58,661 nt of DNA from a virus, in the IMG/VR virus record IMGVR_UViG_3300028394_000085, positions 1 to 58,661 of that record; one strand, 5' to 3'. The translations under genes and the position numbers were made by a program. Below the pieces are notes generated by a model that did not search any database, was not told where the DNA came from, and worked only from the letters and a program-made list of their open reading frames with translations. Of the stretch, positions 1-7,267 are shown one piece after another (within the stretch, counting starts at the first letter, position 1; every line of letters begins with the position of its first letter).

Positions 1-70
1 CCTAAGAAGTAGTATACTAACCCTAGTTGTAAAAGAAGGCAGAGATTCTGCTGGACGGGTGCAACTAGAG
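1..70. repeat. Terminal overlap, left copy
   Basis: The first 70 bases match the last 70 bases (58592-58661) except at two positions (59 G versus A, 63 A versus G). It contains the last codons and stop of the proteasome-like gene that is complete at the right end, plus a promoter element. This is seen directly and shows that the contig closes on itself. The two mismatches point to population variants or read errors at the join. Confidence 0.95.
12..28 (+). promoter_or_regulatory. Promoter/operator-like element
   Basis: TATACT (12-17) is followed by AACCCTAGTT (19-28), a variant of the 10-mer found at many promoters in this genome. Here the 10-mer lies downstream of the -10 box rather than upstream, so it may act as an operator at the transcription start. 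It precedes the accessory gene at 80. Confidence 0.5.
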
Positions 71-79
71 GGAGGTAAC

Positions 80-967
80 TTGAGTAGAAAATACTTTAGC
101 CGTAATGAAGATGGCGTGATGGTTCAGAAATGGACTGATGACGCTATTAAGTATGAAGTAACAAGAGATAAAAACGATGGCTCTATTAGTAGGCACATCA
201 GAGCAAAAGAGATGTGGCTTAGTTTATATCGCTATGACGAGTCTGCTCCTTTTCATGTTACTTGGATGAGTTGTAATTCCAGCGGGAAACCATTGGAAAA
301 TCCTACTCAATGGAATACTCACGAACAGGGTGCGTATTTCAATATCGACATGGGTAAATTTGCAACATTAAAAGAGGCAGAAAATTTTGCTCTTGGTTTT
401 GCTTACGATTATCGAGAATACGGAAATTTCTTTCTCTATGACCCTGCAAACCCTGTGTTTGAAAGATTGAAGCAGGAAGAAAAATATAGTGACAGAATAA
501 AGATTTCCGAGATACCTGTTCTATGGAAATATAACCGTGCAACTCAAATGTACGACGGTATAAAAATTCAAATACCTTACAACGATGTTAGTCAAGAGGT
601 GCTTGAAAAAAGAAAAGAGGAGACAAAGCGTCGCCTTGAACTAAGAGAGAAAATCAAAAACGGAGGGGAGGACACACGAATTATGGTTAAAATTCTATTG
701 AATGTAGACCTTGGTGACTTGGGACAAGCAATCTCAGATAAGTTACTTGAGGAAGTTTCTACCGTTGATGGTGTTGGTGCTGATGGTGACTCTGTTTACA
801 ATGTTGATGATGTCGTAGTTGATGTCAAAAATACTGGTGAAGTAGAGGCTACCTTTTATCTCGAGCGTGAATCAGGAAAATTCACAAGTGCAGATGAACT
901 ACGGAGTGAGATTGTAAATTCAATCAGTAGTATCGATATAGATTTACCAATTACAGTAACGGAATAG
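80..967 (+). CDS. Hypothetical protein
   Basis: Function not recognised. The frame is open from a GTG at 59, but residues between 59 and 80 would be the translation of a Shine-Dalgarno sequence (GAGGGAGGT, 68-76), so TTG at 80 is the preferred start (295 aa). The protein has a charged N-terminal two thirds and an acidic, beta-prone C-terminal part beginning near an internal Met (ATG at 683). That ATG is preceded by a purine-rich GGAGGGGAGG (662-671), so an internal in-frame start could also give a 94-residue product. The gene is first in a plus-strand pair with the membrane protein at 976. Confidence 0.7.
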   Translation: MSRKYFSRNEDGVMVQKWTDDAIKYEVTRDKNDGSISRHIRAKEMWLSLYRYDESAPFHVTWMSCNSSGKPLENPTQWNTHEQGAYFNIDMGKFATLKEAENFALGFAYDYREYGNFFLYDPANPVFERLKQEEKYSDRIKISEIPVLWKYNRATQMYDGIKIQIPYNDVSQEVLEKRKEETKRRLELREKIKNGGEDTRIMVKILLNVDLGDLGQAISDKLLEEVSTVDGVGADGDSVYNVDDVVVDVKNTGEVEATFYLERESGKFTSADELRSEIVNSISSIDIDLPITVTE

Positions 968-975
968 GGGACAAG

Positions 976-1155
976 ATGAACGAGCAAGAAGTAAATGAAA
1001 GGTTTGACAACTTGGTAAAGCCACAGGTTGTTAAAGAAAAAAAGGAACCAGCAAAGTTCCCTGAACTGCGATACCTATGGGGTGTTGTTCTTCTCGGTAG
1101 TTTTGTCTTGGTTGTCTTGAGCGCGGTAATCACCACGGTTATCGAAGCCTTGTAA
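976..1155 (+). CDS. Small single-span membrane protein
   Basis: A 59-residue protein starting at ATG 976 with the leader AGGGGACAAG. Residues 1-30 are hydrophilic and charged; residues about 33-55 form one hydrophobic segment (YLWGVVLLGSFVLVVLSAVI), followed by a very short tail. This predicts a single membrane helix with a cytoplasmic N-terminus. It starts 8 bp after the upstream gene and is probably co-transcribed. No family was recognised. Confidence 0.65.
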   Translation: MNEQEVNERFDNLVKPQVVKEKKEPAKFPELRYLWGVVLLGSFVLVVLSAVITTVIEAL

Positions 1156-1210
1156 TCCGCAGATGCAGATTACTCGGGACTCAAAGGTAGTTGGATTGGG
1201 AACGGGAATT

Positions 1211-1232
1211 ACTCGGTAACAATCAGCCGAGT
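1211..1232. terminator. Weak hairpin between convergent genes
   Basis: ACTCGG (1211-1216) and CCGAGT (1227-1232) form a 6-bp stem between the plus-strand membrane protein gene and the end of the minus-strand zinc protein gene. There is only a short T-rich stretch nearby, so assignment as a terminator is tentative. Confidence 0.3.
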
Positions 1233-1429
1233 GATTCTTGTTTCTCCATGTATCGTTCAGGGTCATAAATAGTTATTGCCTTTGCTATTAAGTGTGGTTG
1301 TAAAGTCTTTGCATGATGTCCACAAAAATATAATTCACCGTTTAGAAACGAGGCTCCGACTTTTGCCTTGGCTCCGCAACTATCACAGTTCTCAAACACT
1401 TCAATAGGTGTCCGAACCATCGCGGTCAT
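1223..1429 (-). CDS. DUF7455-like small zinc-binding protein
   Basis: 68 residues. A CDSCGAKAKV motif (residues 15-24) and CGHH (36-39) make a compact Cys/His metal site. This resembles the short actinophage and actinobacterial proteins grouped as DUF7455, which have the same CxxCxA...FCGHH layout. The molecular role is unknown. Its ATG overlaps the stop of the upstream 45-residue gene (ATGA), showing translational coupling within the 2608-1223 minus-strand operon. Confidence 0.75.
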   Translation of the reverse strand: MTAMVRTPIEVFENCDSCGAKAKVGASFLNGELYFCGHHAKTLQPHLIAKAITIYDPERYMEKQESLG

Positions 1430-1563
1430 TTCTTTTGCTTTGACTCAGGCGGATATTTTTCAATCTGCTCTCTAATTTTTCCGTCCTTACCCATTCGAAC
1501 TATCCAGCCATCTTTGATTTGCATGGGATTAAATGAATCGCATCTTTTATATGAGGCTGACAT
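1426..1563 (-). CDS. Small hypothetical protein
   Basis: 45 residues, hydrophilic and basic. The start overlaps the nuclease stop (TAATG) and the stop overlaps the next start (ATGA). Tight junctions at both ends are the main evidence that this short frame is a real gene. No family recognised. Confidence 0.6.
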   Translation of the reverse strand: MSASYKRCDSFNPMQIKDGWIVRMGKDGKIREQIEKYPPESKQKK

Positions 1564-1958
1564 TAGCCCCTCCTCTTTAATAACTCTTCAAAATCTTTCT
1601 TCTTTGTTCCGCCATCATAAGACCAAGCGTATCCCTTGTTTACTAATTCCATATTAAGGGAACCCGTTCCTTTATTAACAAATAGCCATCCAAGGATTCT
1701 GCCGTACTTTTCTGAACTGTCTACCTTCTCGGTGCGGATAACAATATCGGTTGCTCCCTCCAAAGCCTTCTTCAAATACTCTTTGACTTCTTGCCCTAGG
1801 ATTTTTTCTCTAGCATCTGTCGTCCGAGATTCAGGGGTATCAATACCAGCAAGGCGAACTCGAGATGTAAAAGAAATATCAAAGCCTAAATCGATGACCA
1901 CATCAATCGTGTCACCGTCTACAACTTTTACAACTTGTTTAACTCGATACTCGTACAT
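1563..1958 (-). CDS. Staphylococcal-nuclease-like (thermonuclease family) protein
   Basis: 131 residues covering one SNase domain, an OB-fold nuclease that hydrolyses DNA or RNA in a Ca-dependent way. Visible motifs are VVDGDTIDV near residue 12, VRLAGIDTPESR near 34 (Arg and Asp of the active site) and KYGRILGWLFV near 84, which carries the second catalytic Arg. There is no signal peptide, so it probably acts inside the cell, for example in host DNA breakdown or nucleotide recycling. It starts immediately after the upstream hypothetical gene (1-bp overlap). Confidence 0.88.
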   Translation of the reverse strand: MYEYRVKQVVKVVDGDTIDVVIDLGFDISFTSRVRLAGIDTPESRTTDAREKILGQEVKEYLKKALEGATDIVIRTEKVDSSEKYGRILGWLFVNKGTGSLNMELVNKGYAWSYDGGTKKKDFEELLKRRG

Positions 1959-2608
1959 TACTTTTCCTTTTTCGAATCAGTAGTTTTAATGTCATAATTG
2001 TAACGGTTGGAATCTTCGGCTATCCATTTACCCGCATCTTCAACATCCCAAGTGTAGGTATTGATTAACCTATCAATGACTATTGTGTCTTTAGTAGTAA
2101 AAGATGGTTCGTAAAGCAACACTCGATTGTTTGGTTGGATGGCATAGTTCCCGTCATCGCGTTCAATTACATGACCGCATTTATGTTGCCCAGGATTTTC
2201 AGAATACCCTTGGTCTAAAATGTTGGACTCGGGGTTATGCCAATCTAGGGTGAATAAATACTTACCTAATACTTTTTCTTTTTTCCTATCCCTGTAAGAC
2301 ATTTTCATATTGGCTAAGTTGGCAAACTTTGTGACCGATACATAGGGACTGAAAGAATTCCAAAGAACCAAGTTATGTAAGTCCTCTTCGGGAACATTGG
2401 GCTTGGTGCAAAAAGCGTTAATCGGCATCCGCCACCAAATCCCGCCATCCTCCATCAGAAAATGAAACAAGGGGCTTCGGTTCTGAACTGTTGCTACTCC
2501 AAAAATAACGCATGGAAAATACTGGTCGTGGCTGTCCTGTTGATTGCGTAGAAAGTTCCCTCTCACATAACACTCTATGGGAGGGATATTGGCGTTTAAC
2601 TCAGGCAA
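1958..2608 (-). CDS. Hypothetical protein
   Basis: 216 residues with no domain I can name. It is soluble, aromatic-rich and contains several Trp, Cys and His residues, including CGHVIERDDGNYAIQPNN near residue 145. The apparent start is TTG at 2608 with only a poor ribosome site, so the true start may lie downstream. It is the first gene of a four-gene minus-strand operon divergent from the plus-strand operon at 2802. The intergenic stretch 2609-2747 shows nothing clear apart from divergent transcription. Confidence 0.65.
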   Translation of the reverse strand: MPELNANIPPIECYVRGNFLRNQQDSHDQYFPCVIFGVATVQNRSPLFHFLMEDGGIWWRMPINAFCTKPNVPEEDLHNLVLWNSFSPYVSVTKFANLANMKMSYRDRKKEKVLGKYLFTLDWHNPESNILDQGYSENPGQHKCGHVIERDDGNYAIQPNNRVLLYEPSFTTKDTIVIDRLINTYTWDVEDAGKWIAEDSNRYNYDIKTTDSKKEK

Positions 2609-2747
2609 AGGTGGCTCTTACATCCTGAGTCGCGGGTGGGCATAATGCCTTCAAAAGTGCGGAGACTGCTGGTGTAAGAGACATGAGCCAAGCGTATCAG
2701 GCGAACACTTGTTCTAATTTAGGCGTGAAAATTCTTTGTGTTTCGGG

Positions 2748-2776
2748 ATGATTTCTAACCCCAGTTGTGTTATACT
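2748..2776 (+). promoter_or_regulatory. Promoter with AACCCCAGTT element
   Basis: AACCCCAGTT (2757-2766) lies 4 nt before a -10 box TATACT (2771-2776); an ATGATT at 2748-2753 sits in the -35 position. A strong GAGGAGG follows before ATG 2802. This is the clearest copy of the genome-wide element. Confidence 0.8.
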
Positions 2777-2801
2777 GGTGTAGTCCTGAGAGGAGGACAG
2801 A

Positions 2802-2969
2802 ATGAAGAAAGTCTACGAAGTAGAAGTCAGAGGTCAAAAAGAAAAGTATCACTTTGCGACTAAAGGCGAGGCTGAGGCTTATGCGATAACTGCAACTGCT
2901 TGGGTCGGCGGTCAATACAGAATTACAGGAATCTTCATCAACGAACCAGTAGAAGAGGTGGCTAAATAA
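2802..2969 (+). CDS. Small hypothetical protein
   Basis: 55 residues, acidic C-terminus, no recognised family. It begins 5 nt after a strong GAGGAGG ribosome site and 26 nt after the -10 box of a consensus phage promoter. It ends in a TAATG overlap with the next gene. Promoter, ribosome site and coupling together make it a confident gene despite its size. Confidence 0.8.
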   Translation: MKKVYEVEVRGQKEKYHFATKGEAEAYAITATAWVGGQYRITGIFINEPVEEVAK

Positions 2970-3352
2970 TGACTACAACAATCGAGAAGGTAAAAGTTAC
3001 GCCTAAAGTTGGCGACATTCTTTACTCATCATGGGGCTACGACCAAACCAATATCGACTTTTACAAAGTCGTTAAGGTCAGCGAATTCTCTGTTTGGATA
3101 CAGGAACTCAGCAAGAAAATTGTTGAGATAACTGGGTGGGCGCATGAAAGAGTCGTGCCGACTGATTCATCAACTTATGAAACTCGTAATTACGAGAACA
3201 ACGAAATAGAGACTCGAACTTACGCAATTAGCAGACATAAAATCCAATACCCAACTTGGCAAACCGAGAAGGAATACTATGTAAAACTTAATAGTTTTTC
3301 CTCGGCTTCTCCTTGGGACGGTAAACCAAAAGACGCAAGCCACACACACTAG
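2969..3352 (+). CDS. Conserved phage hypothetical protein
   Basis: 127 residues. The segment GDILYSSWGYDQTNIDFYKV (residues 15-34) is a signature I recognise from small proteins in many actinophages and other phages, but no function is known to me. The protein probably forms a small SH3-like beta domain (inference). It is translationally coupled to the 55-residue gene upstream by a 1-bp overlap. Confidence 0.75.
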   Translation: MTTTIEKVKVTPKVGDILYSSWGYDQTNIDFYKVVKVSEFSVWIQELSKKIVEITGWAHERVVPTDSSTYETRNYENNEIETRTYAISRHKIQYPTWQTEKEYYVKLNSFSSASPWDGKPKDASHTH

Positions 3353-3358
3353 ATTATT

Positions 3359-3384
3359 AACCCCAGTTGTGATAAACTGGGGTT
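3359..3384 (+). promoter_or_regulatory. Promoter with perfect operator-like dyad
   Basis: AACCCCAGTT (3359-3368) and its exact inverse AACTGGGGTT (3375-3384) flank 6 nt, with a TAAACT -10 box (3373-3378) between and within the arms. The 10-bp arms could bind a dimeric regulator or form a hairpin in the nascent RNA. GAGAGGAG and a GTG start follow. Confidence 0.75.
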
Positions 3385-3405
3385 GTTCTTAGAGAGGAGA
3401 ACATT

Positions 3406-3879
3406 GTGAAAAGTAAAGATATAAAAGTAGGCGGTATTTATGCTTACAAGCGTTACAGAAGTTACAGCGGAAGCGCTTGGGTTAATGCAGTCAAAGTAAT
3501 TACCGTGGGCAAAAAGAAAGTCGAGATTAAATTCGTAGACAAAGTGACATTTGAAGAGATTGATGTTTCAAATCCTAGGTACTACGGTGCTAAATCTGAG
3601 TGGGTTCCATTCTCTTTCATCAAGGGCGAATACCAAGAGTATGTTGAGCAGATTAAGCAAGAAGAGGCAGAGTACAAAATCTTGCTTGCTGGATACGCCA
3701 AGGAAAGAGCAGAGAGAGAAAAGTTCCAAAAGGAAGTTTACGAACCTGCCTTTGCTGAACTTTTATCCCAACTTGAGGCTTTGCATGAATATGTTAATCC
3801 TTACGATTCATTAAACTCTTTGCCTCATGACTTGATAGTAAAACTATCTGCAATCTTAAAAGAAAAGGCGGTGGCGTAA
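3406..3879 (+). CDS. Hypothetical protein
   Basis: 157 residues from a GTG start preceded by AGAGAGGAGA. The N-terminal 75 residues look like a small beta domain (GGIYAYKRYRSYSG...KKKVEIKFVDK). The C-terminal half is a Glu/Lys-rich helix likely to form a coiled coil. No family recognised. It is the first gene of the five-gene plus-strand operon 3406-4974. Confidence 0.75.
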   Translation: MKSKDIKVGGIYAYKRYRSYSGSAWVNAVKVITVGKKKVEIKFVDKVTFEEIDVSNPRYYGAKSEWVPFSFIKGEYQEYVEQIKQEEAEYKILLAGYAKERAEREKFQKEVYEPAFAELLSQLEALHEYVNPYDSLNSLPHDLIVKLSAILKEKAVA

Positions 3880-4247
3880 TGGGGTGGGATGTAACTCAAG
3901 TAAGTAGCAGATTTACCACTAAGCAATTTATTAACTGGTATCTTAAAAGTACCTACGATGGTATTTATGAGCCAGTTAAAATCTTCGAGGGTAAGAATGA
4001 ATTTGGGCAAAAGGCTTTCTATGTAGCCCTAAAGAAACTCGAGGATAACTCAATCTTCGCTTGTGTTATTTTGACCAAGCGTAAGAATGGCTCCGTGGCT
4101 GTAAAGGTCTTAGGGGAATCCGAAGAACCTTTGTACTACGAGGCTCCTAAATCATTCATTGATGTCTTAACTCCAGCATCAACTTATAGCGGTGCTTGGT
4201 GGAGAAACAGATGCTTAGAAAAATACTTAGAGAAGGAGGACGCATAA
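3879..4247 (+). CDS. Hypothetical protein (MGW N-terminus)
   Basis: 122 residues with the N-terminus MGWDVTQ, a central region ending in LYYEAPKSFIDVLTPAS and a C-terminal WWRNRCLE motif. Proteins with an MGW start and a C-terminal W-R-x-x-C motif are found in phages; a DUF6927-like assignment is possible but I cannot confirm it. It overlaps the previous stop by one base and the next start by one base. Confidence 0.7.
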   Translation: MGWDVTQVSSRFTTKQFINWYLKSTYDGIYEPVKIFEGKNEFGQKAFYVALKKLEDNSIFACVILTKRKNGSVAVKVLGESEEPLYYEAPKSFIDVLTPASTYSGAWWRNRCLEKYLEKEDA

Positions 4248-4462
4248 TGAGTTATCAAGGGATAAGCACAGAGACGCTTCAATCAAGCCTTGATGTTTAT
4301 TACGCAAGGCTGACAAGTTGGAATACATCTGAGGCTAAGAAACAAAAGTATCTTATCCGTATCGATGAGATTACTGATGAACTTCAGAAGAGGGAGACAC
4401 TTGAAACCCTTAAAACTGCTAACAAGGTGTTAGTCGAAATGTTCGGAGAGGGGAATAACTAA
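4247..4462 (+). CDS. Small helical hypothetical protein
   Basis: 71 residues; start ATG 4247 chosen because it overlaps the upstream stop (TAATG) and follows GAAGGAGGA. Sequence is charged and helical (LKTANKVLVEMF at the C-terminus). No recognised family. Confidence 0.65.
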   Translation: MSYQGISTETLQSSLDVYYARLTSWNTSEAKKQKYLIRIDEITDELQKRETLETLKTANKVLVEMFGEGNN

Positions 4463-4864
4463 ATGGGGTATACACATTACTGGGCTTTCCAAGAGAAGCC
4501 ATCCACAGAAAAGTTTGCTGAGTTCATAGAAGGCGTCAAGCAGATTGTCGCTACTGCTGAAGAAGCAGGAATTGAAATCGGTGAGCAAAAATATGAATCA
4601 GATTGTGTAAGTTTCAACGGCGTAGGAACTGGAGCGCATGAGATTTTCTATATCGACCTACACAGTCATGATGATGGATTCTGCAAGACTGCGGAGAAAC
4701 CATACGACATGGCGGTAACTGCATCCCTAATCCTTGCTAAGAAAGTTTTTGGTGCTGACATCAGCATCCGAAGCGATGGGGATTGGAAAGATTGGGAAAG
4801 CGGACAACTGCTCTACGAATCTGTTTATGACATCCAGCCTCAGAATGTTTTGGCTAGTCGGTGA
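4463..4864 (+). CDS. Conserved hypothetical protein (MGYTHYW family)
   Basis: 133 residues. MGYTHYW at the N-terminus, FNGVGTGAHEIFYI in the middle, FCKTAEKPYD near residue 72 and a later IRSDGDWKDW form a pattern that I recognise from a widespread family in phages and bacteria with no assigned activity. Its conserved His, Cys and Asp residues could form an active or metal site (inference). Confidence 0.78.
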   Translation: MGYTHYWAFQEKPSTEKFAEFIEGVKQIVATAEEAGIEIGEQKYESDCVSFNGVGTGAHEIFYIDLHSHDDGFCKTAEKPYDMAVTASLILAKKVFGADISIRSDGDWKDWESGQLLYESVYDIQPQNVLASR

Positions 4865-4974
4865 TTGAGTGGTTAGCGCTCGCCATTAGCATTATTGCTT
4901 TAGGTGTTTCGATTAAGGCTTACTTGAACTCGGGCTGGATTGATATTGATTGGCACTACAAGGATGAGGAATAA
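4861..4974 (+). CDS. Very small membrane protein
   Basis: 37 residues from a GTG that overlaps the previous stop (GTGA). Residues about 2-18 are hydrophobic (IEWLALAISIIALGVSI), followed by a polar, acidic tail, consistent with a single membrane anchor. It ends one base before the stop of the convergent terminase gene. Small size keeps the confidence moderate. Confidence 0.5.
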   Translation: MIEWLALAISIIALGVSIKAYLNSGWIDIDWHYKDEE

Positions 4975-6576
4975 CTACAAACTTCCCCATTGATTTGATT
5001 GCCCGATAGATATTGGCGCAATGCTTTGAATGACTGAGCGATTCTCATAAAGGGCTAGAAGGATTGCCTCGGCTCTGTCAGGGGATGCAACGCCTCGCTT
5101 CTTCATGTCTATCTTTGATTCAATAACAACTCGACCTGAAGCATCGGATGTATATGTTGGACCTGCCATTTGAGATAGCACAAACCTATCTACATTTAAT
5201 CTAATATCCTGTTTGCCATCTTTGGGCTGAACCAACTGCCGAGCGTTCCACCACATCTCTGCTCTTTGATTCTTGAACTTGGCTTGGTCTTTAGGCTTCT
5301 CGGCTACATTGACTGCGATGATGTCAGCAATTAGCGAGCGCTCTTTGCACCATCTATCCAACATGGAGACAACACCCCAACCTAATCCGATGGTATCGAC
5401 CTTGACTCTAATCCTGTCTTTGACTCCTCTATCTTGATGAATCTTGATGCAAACTTCAATCTCTCGCATAACCACACCAGCCACATCAACTGCGTTAGCA
5501 TTTTGCTTACCTGATGAGCGGTGAACAATGCTTACTGCTCCGCCATCTAATCGAGCAATAACAAATTCATCTCCGCCATCTGATGCAATATCAACTCCCA
5601 GTTTAATTATCTTAGATTCAATTGGTGTTTCATTCTCTGTTGCTAACTCAGCCCAAGCAAACGGGATTACCTTGCCTGTACTTGACTTAGGGAATTGCGC
5701 CTTAACACGGGCTTCAACGAATGTAGAGTCCTCGCCAAACTCAGACATCACATCATCGACCCAAGTTTTATCTACCAAGTGTGTTTTAACTTCGTGGGCT
5801 TCTATGTAATCAGGGCAAGACTTGCATCGACCAGTTGGCTCGCCCGTAAAGTTTGGCGTCTCATAAGCGCTGATTGGAATTATGTTGTAGAGCGGACTCG
5901 AGCAGATTCTTTCAAACCAAGTTTGCTCGGCATCTGTTGGAGGGTTACCAAGGACAAGTAGTTTTGTATTACCTCCAGTCATCAGGGACTCAAGGGCTGT
6001 GCCGATTGTGTCGGATAAACCTCCAGCCTCATCAACTACTACGAGCAAGTTAGGTGCGTGGATACCTTGAATTGCTGTTTCATCATGAGCGGCGGGACTA
6101 AATCCATATCCAACTACTGTGCCATTGATTTTCCATTGAACCGTATCGGCTTCTCCAGGCAGGTTGTTCTTTGAATGAACTCTACGAATTGCCGCCCACA
6201 TAATGTTTCTAACCTGTCGATGTGTAGTCGCTGTTGTAATTGCTACCGCCGTCCCAGGGGCGTGACAAGATAACCACCAAGCAACTGCTCTAGCCGCTAA
6301 GTGAGATTTTCCAGGAGCGTGACAAGCAGGAACTACCGTTCTTTTATTAGTCATCACAGAATTAAGAATCTCTTTTTGTTTACTCCATAAAGTTTCATTC
6401 AGCCCTTGTTCAACAAAACCTATTGGGTCGTTTTGCCATCTAGCCCATGGATTCTCTAATTCAGCATCAAGGATAACCAGCAAGGCATGGCGCTCTTCAG
6501 GTGTGAGCATGGCAAGCAACTCAGCCTGTTTGTTGGTATCGCTTTCGAGGAACTTATCGAGAAGTCTCTCGGTCAT
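4975..6576 (-). CDS. terL: Terminase large subunit
   Basis: 533-residue DNA-packaging motor. The ATPase domain has a Walker A-like ACHAPGKSHLAAR (about residues 84-96) and Walker B VVVDEAGG (179-186). The nuclease domain has the acidic residues expected for the RNase H fold: GVDIASDGG near 327, KVDTIGLGWG near 392 and SPDRAEAILLAL near 498. A CxxC pair at 251-254 is an extra. It docks on the portal and pumps DNA into the prohead. It lies 3 bp downstream of the small subunit. Confidence 0.95.
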   Translation of the reverse strand: MTERLLDKFLESDTNKQAELLAMLTPEERHALLVILDAELENPWARWQNDPIGFVEQGLNETLWSKQKEILNSVMTNKRTVVPACHAPGKSHLAARAVAWWLSCHAPGTAVAITTATTHRQVRNIMWAAIRRVHSKNNLPGEADTVQWKINGTVVGYGFSPAAHDETAIQGIHAPNLLVVVDEAGGLSDTIGTALESLMTGGNTKLLVLGNPPTDAEQTWFERICSSPLYNIIPISAYETPNFTGEPTGRCKSCPDYIEAHEVKTHLVDKTWVDDVMSEFGEDSTFVEARVKAQFPKSSTGKVIPFAWAELATENETPIESKIIKLGVDIASDGGDEFVIARLDGGAVSIVHRSSGKQNANAVDVAGVVMREIEVCIKIHQDRGVKDRIRVKVDTIGLGWGVVSMLDRWCKERSLIADIIAVNVAEKPKDQAKFKNQRAEMWWNARQLVQPKDGKQDIRLNVDRFVLSQMAGPTYTSDASGRVVIESKIDMKKRGVASPDRAEAILLALYENRSVIQSIAPISIGQSNQWGSL

Positions 6577-6579
6577 AAG

Positions 6580-7098
6580 TTAAGCGCTCTTCGTTTTACG
6601 GGACTCGAGAACCTTGGCTATCTTCTCTTGTAGTTCTCCCATGGTGACTGTAACTCTAACTTCTGACACGGAATGACTCAAAACTTCTTGCTTATCGATG
6701 CGACCAAAATCTTCAGGAACTTGACGCTCTAACCACCAAGCCGATGCTTTCCAATCTCCTTGACTAGCCGCGCTGGATATAACCGCAACCTTTTTGGCGA
6801 TTGCTTCCGCTCGCGCCCGTGTGAGTGACTCCAAAAACTCTAAGTAGATTTTCTCCTCGGGTTTAGGTTTAGCATCAGGAATCGTTGCCAGCCTATCCCG
6901 CTCTACCATTCCTCGGCTCATCCAGTTATAGAAAGTCGACTCAGATATGTTCACCATGGCTACCGCTTTGTTTACTGGCATACCAAGCACAATGAGGTTG
7001 ATTAACTCTTCTCGCTTTACCTCATCAAGAAGCATCAACATTCGCCCACCAGTTTTGGGTTTAGGTTTAGCGCTCTTCTTTACAACTGCGGTTGTCAC
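6580..7098 (-). CDS. terS: Terminase small subunit
   Basis: 172 residues. The N-terminal basic tail is followed by a helix-turn-helix (residues about 40-65, ending ISESTFYNWMSRG). The C-terminal part has the segment GDWKASAWWLERQVPEDFGR, a hallmark of phage small terminases, which recognise packaging sites and regulate the motor ATPase. Adjacent position to the large subunit supports this. Confidence 0.85.
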   Translation of the reverse strand: MTTAVVKKSAKPKPKTGGRMLMLLDEVKREELINLIVLGMPVNKAVAMVNISESTFYNWMSRGMVERDRLATIPDAKPKPEEKIYLEFLESLTRARAEAIAKKVAVISSAASQGDWKASAWWLERQVPEDFGRIDKQEVLSHSVSEVRVTVTMGELQEKIAKVLESRKTKSA

Positions 7099-7129
7099 TT
7101 GTTTTTCTCCATGGGTTTATTCTACCCTC

Positions 7130-7267
7130 TTAACAACTAGAGCAGTAGTTATACGCTCTAATGTTATTAACACCAGTTTGAAACTCTTTACCGCAATGAT
7201 AACAACTGACAGTCTTTGTCTCAGACTTGTCCTCTAGTTTGGTTATTTCAAACCCTAGTAATTTCAT
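7130..7267 (-). CDS. Small zinc-ribbon protein
   Basis: 45 residues with CYHCGKEF (residues 22-29) and a C-terminal YCSSC, giving two CxxC knuckles. Starts directly after the ParB-like gene stop with no gap and ends 31 bp before the small terminase start. Likely a DNA- or protein-binding accessory factor; family not recognised. Confidence 0.65.
   Translation of the reverse strand: MKLLGFEITKLEDKSETKTVSCYHCGKEFQTGVNNIRAYNYCSSC

Noticed and set aside
59-79. GTG at 59 (ATG in the other terminal copy) as start of the first gene
   Set aside because: Codons 59-79 are the ribosome site of the TTG at 80; kept as an alternative only.
2697-2915. Minus-strand open frame of 72 codons
   Set aside because: Lies over a consensus plus-strand promoter and the gene at 2802.
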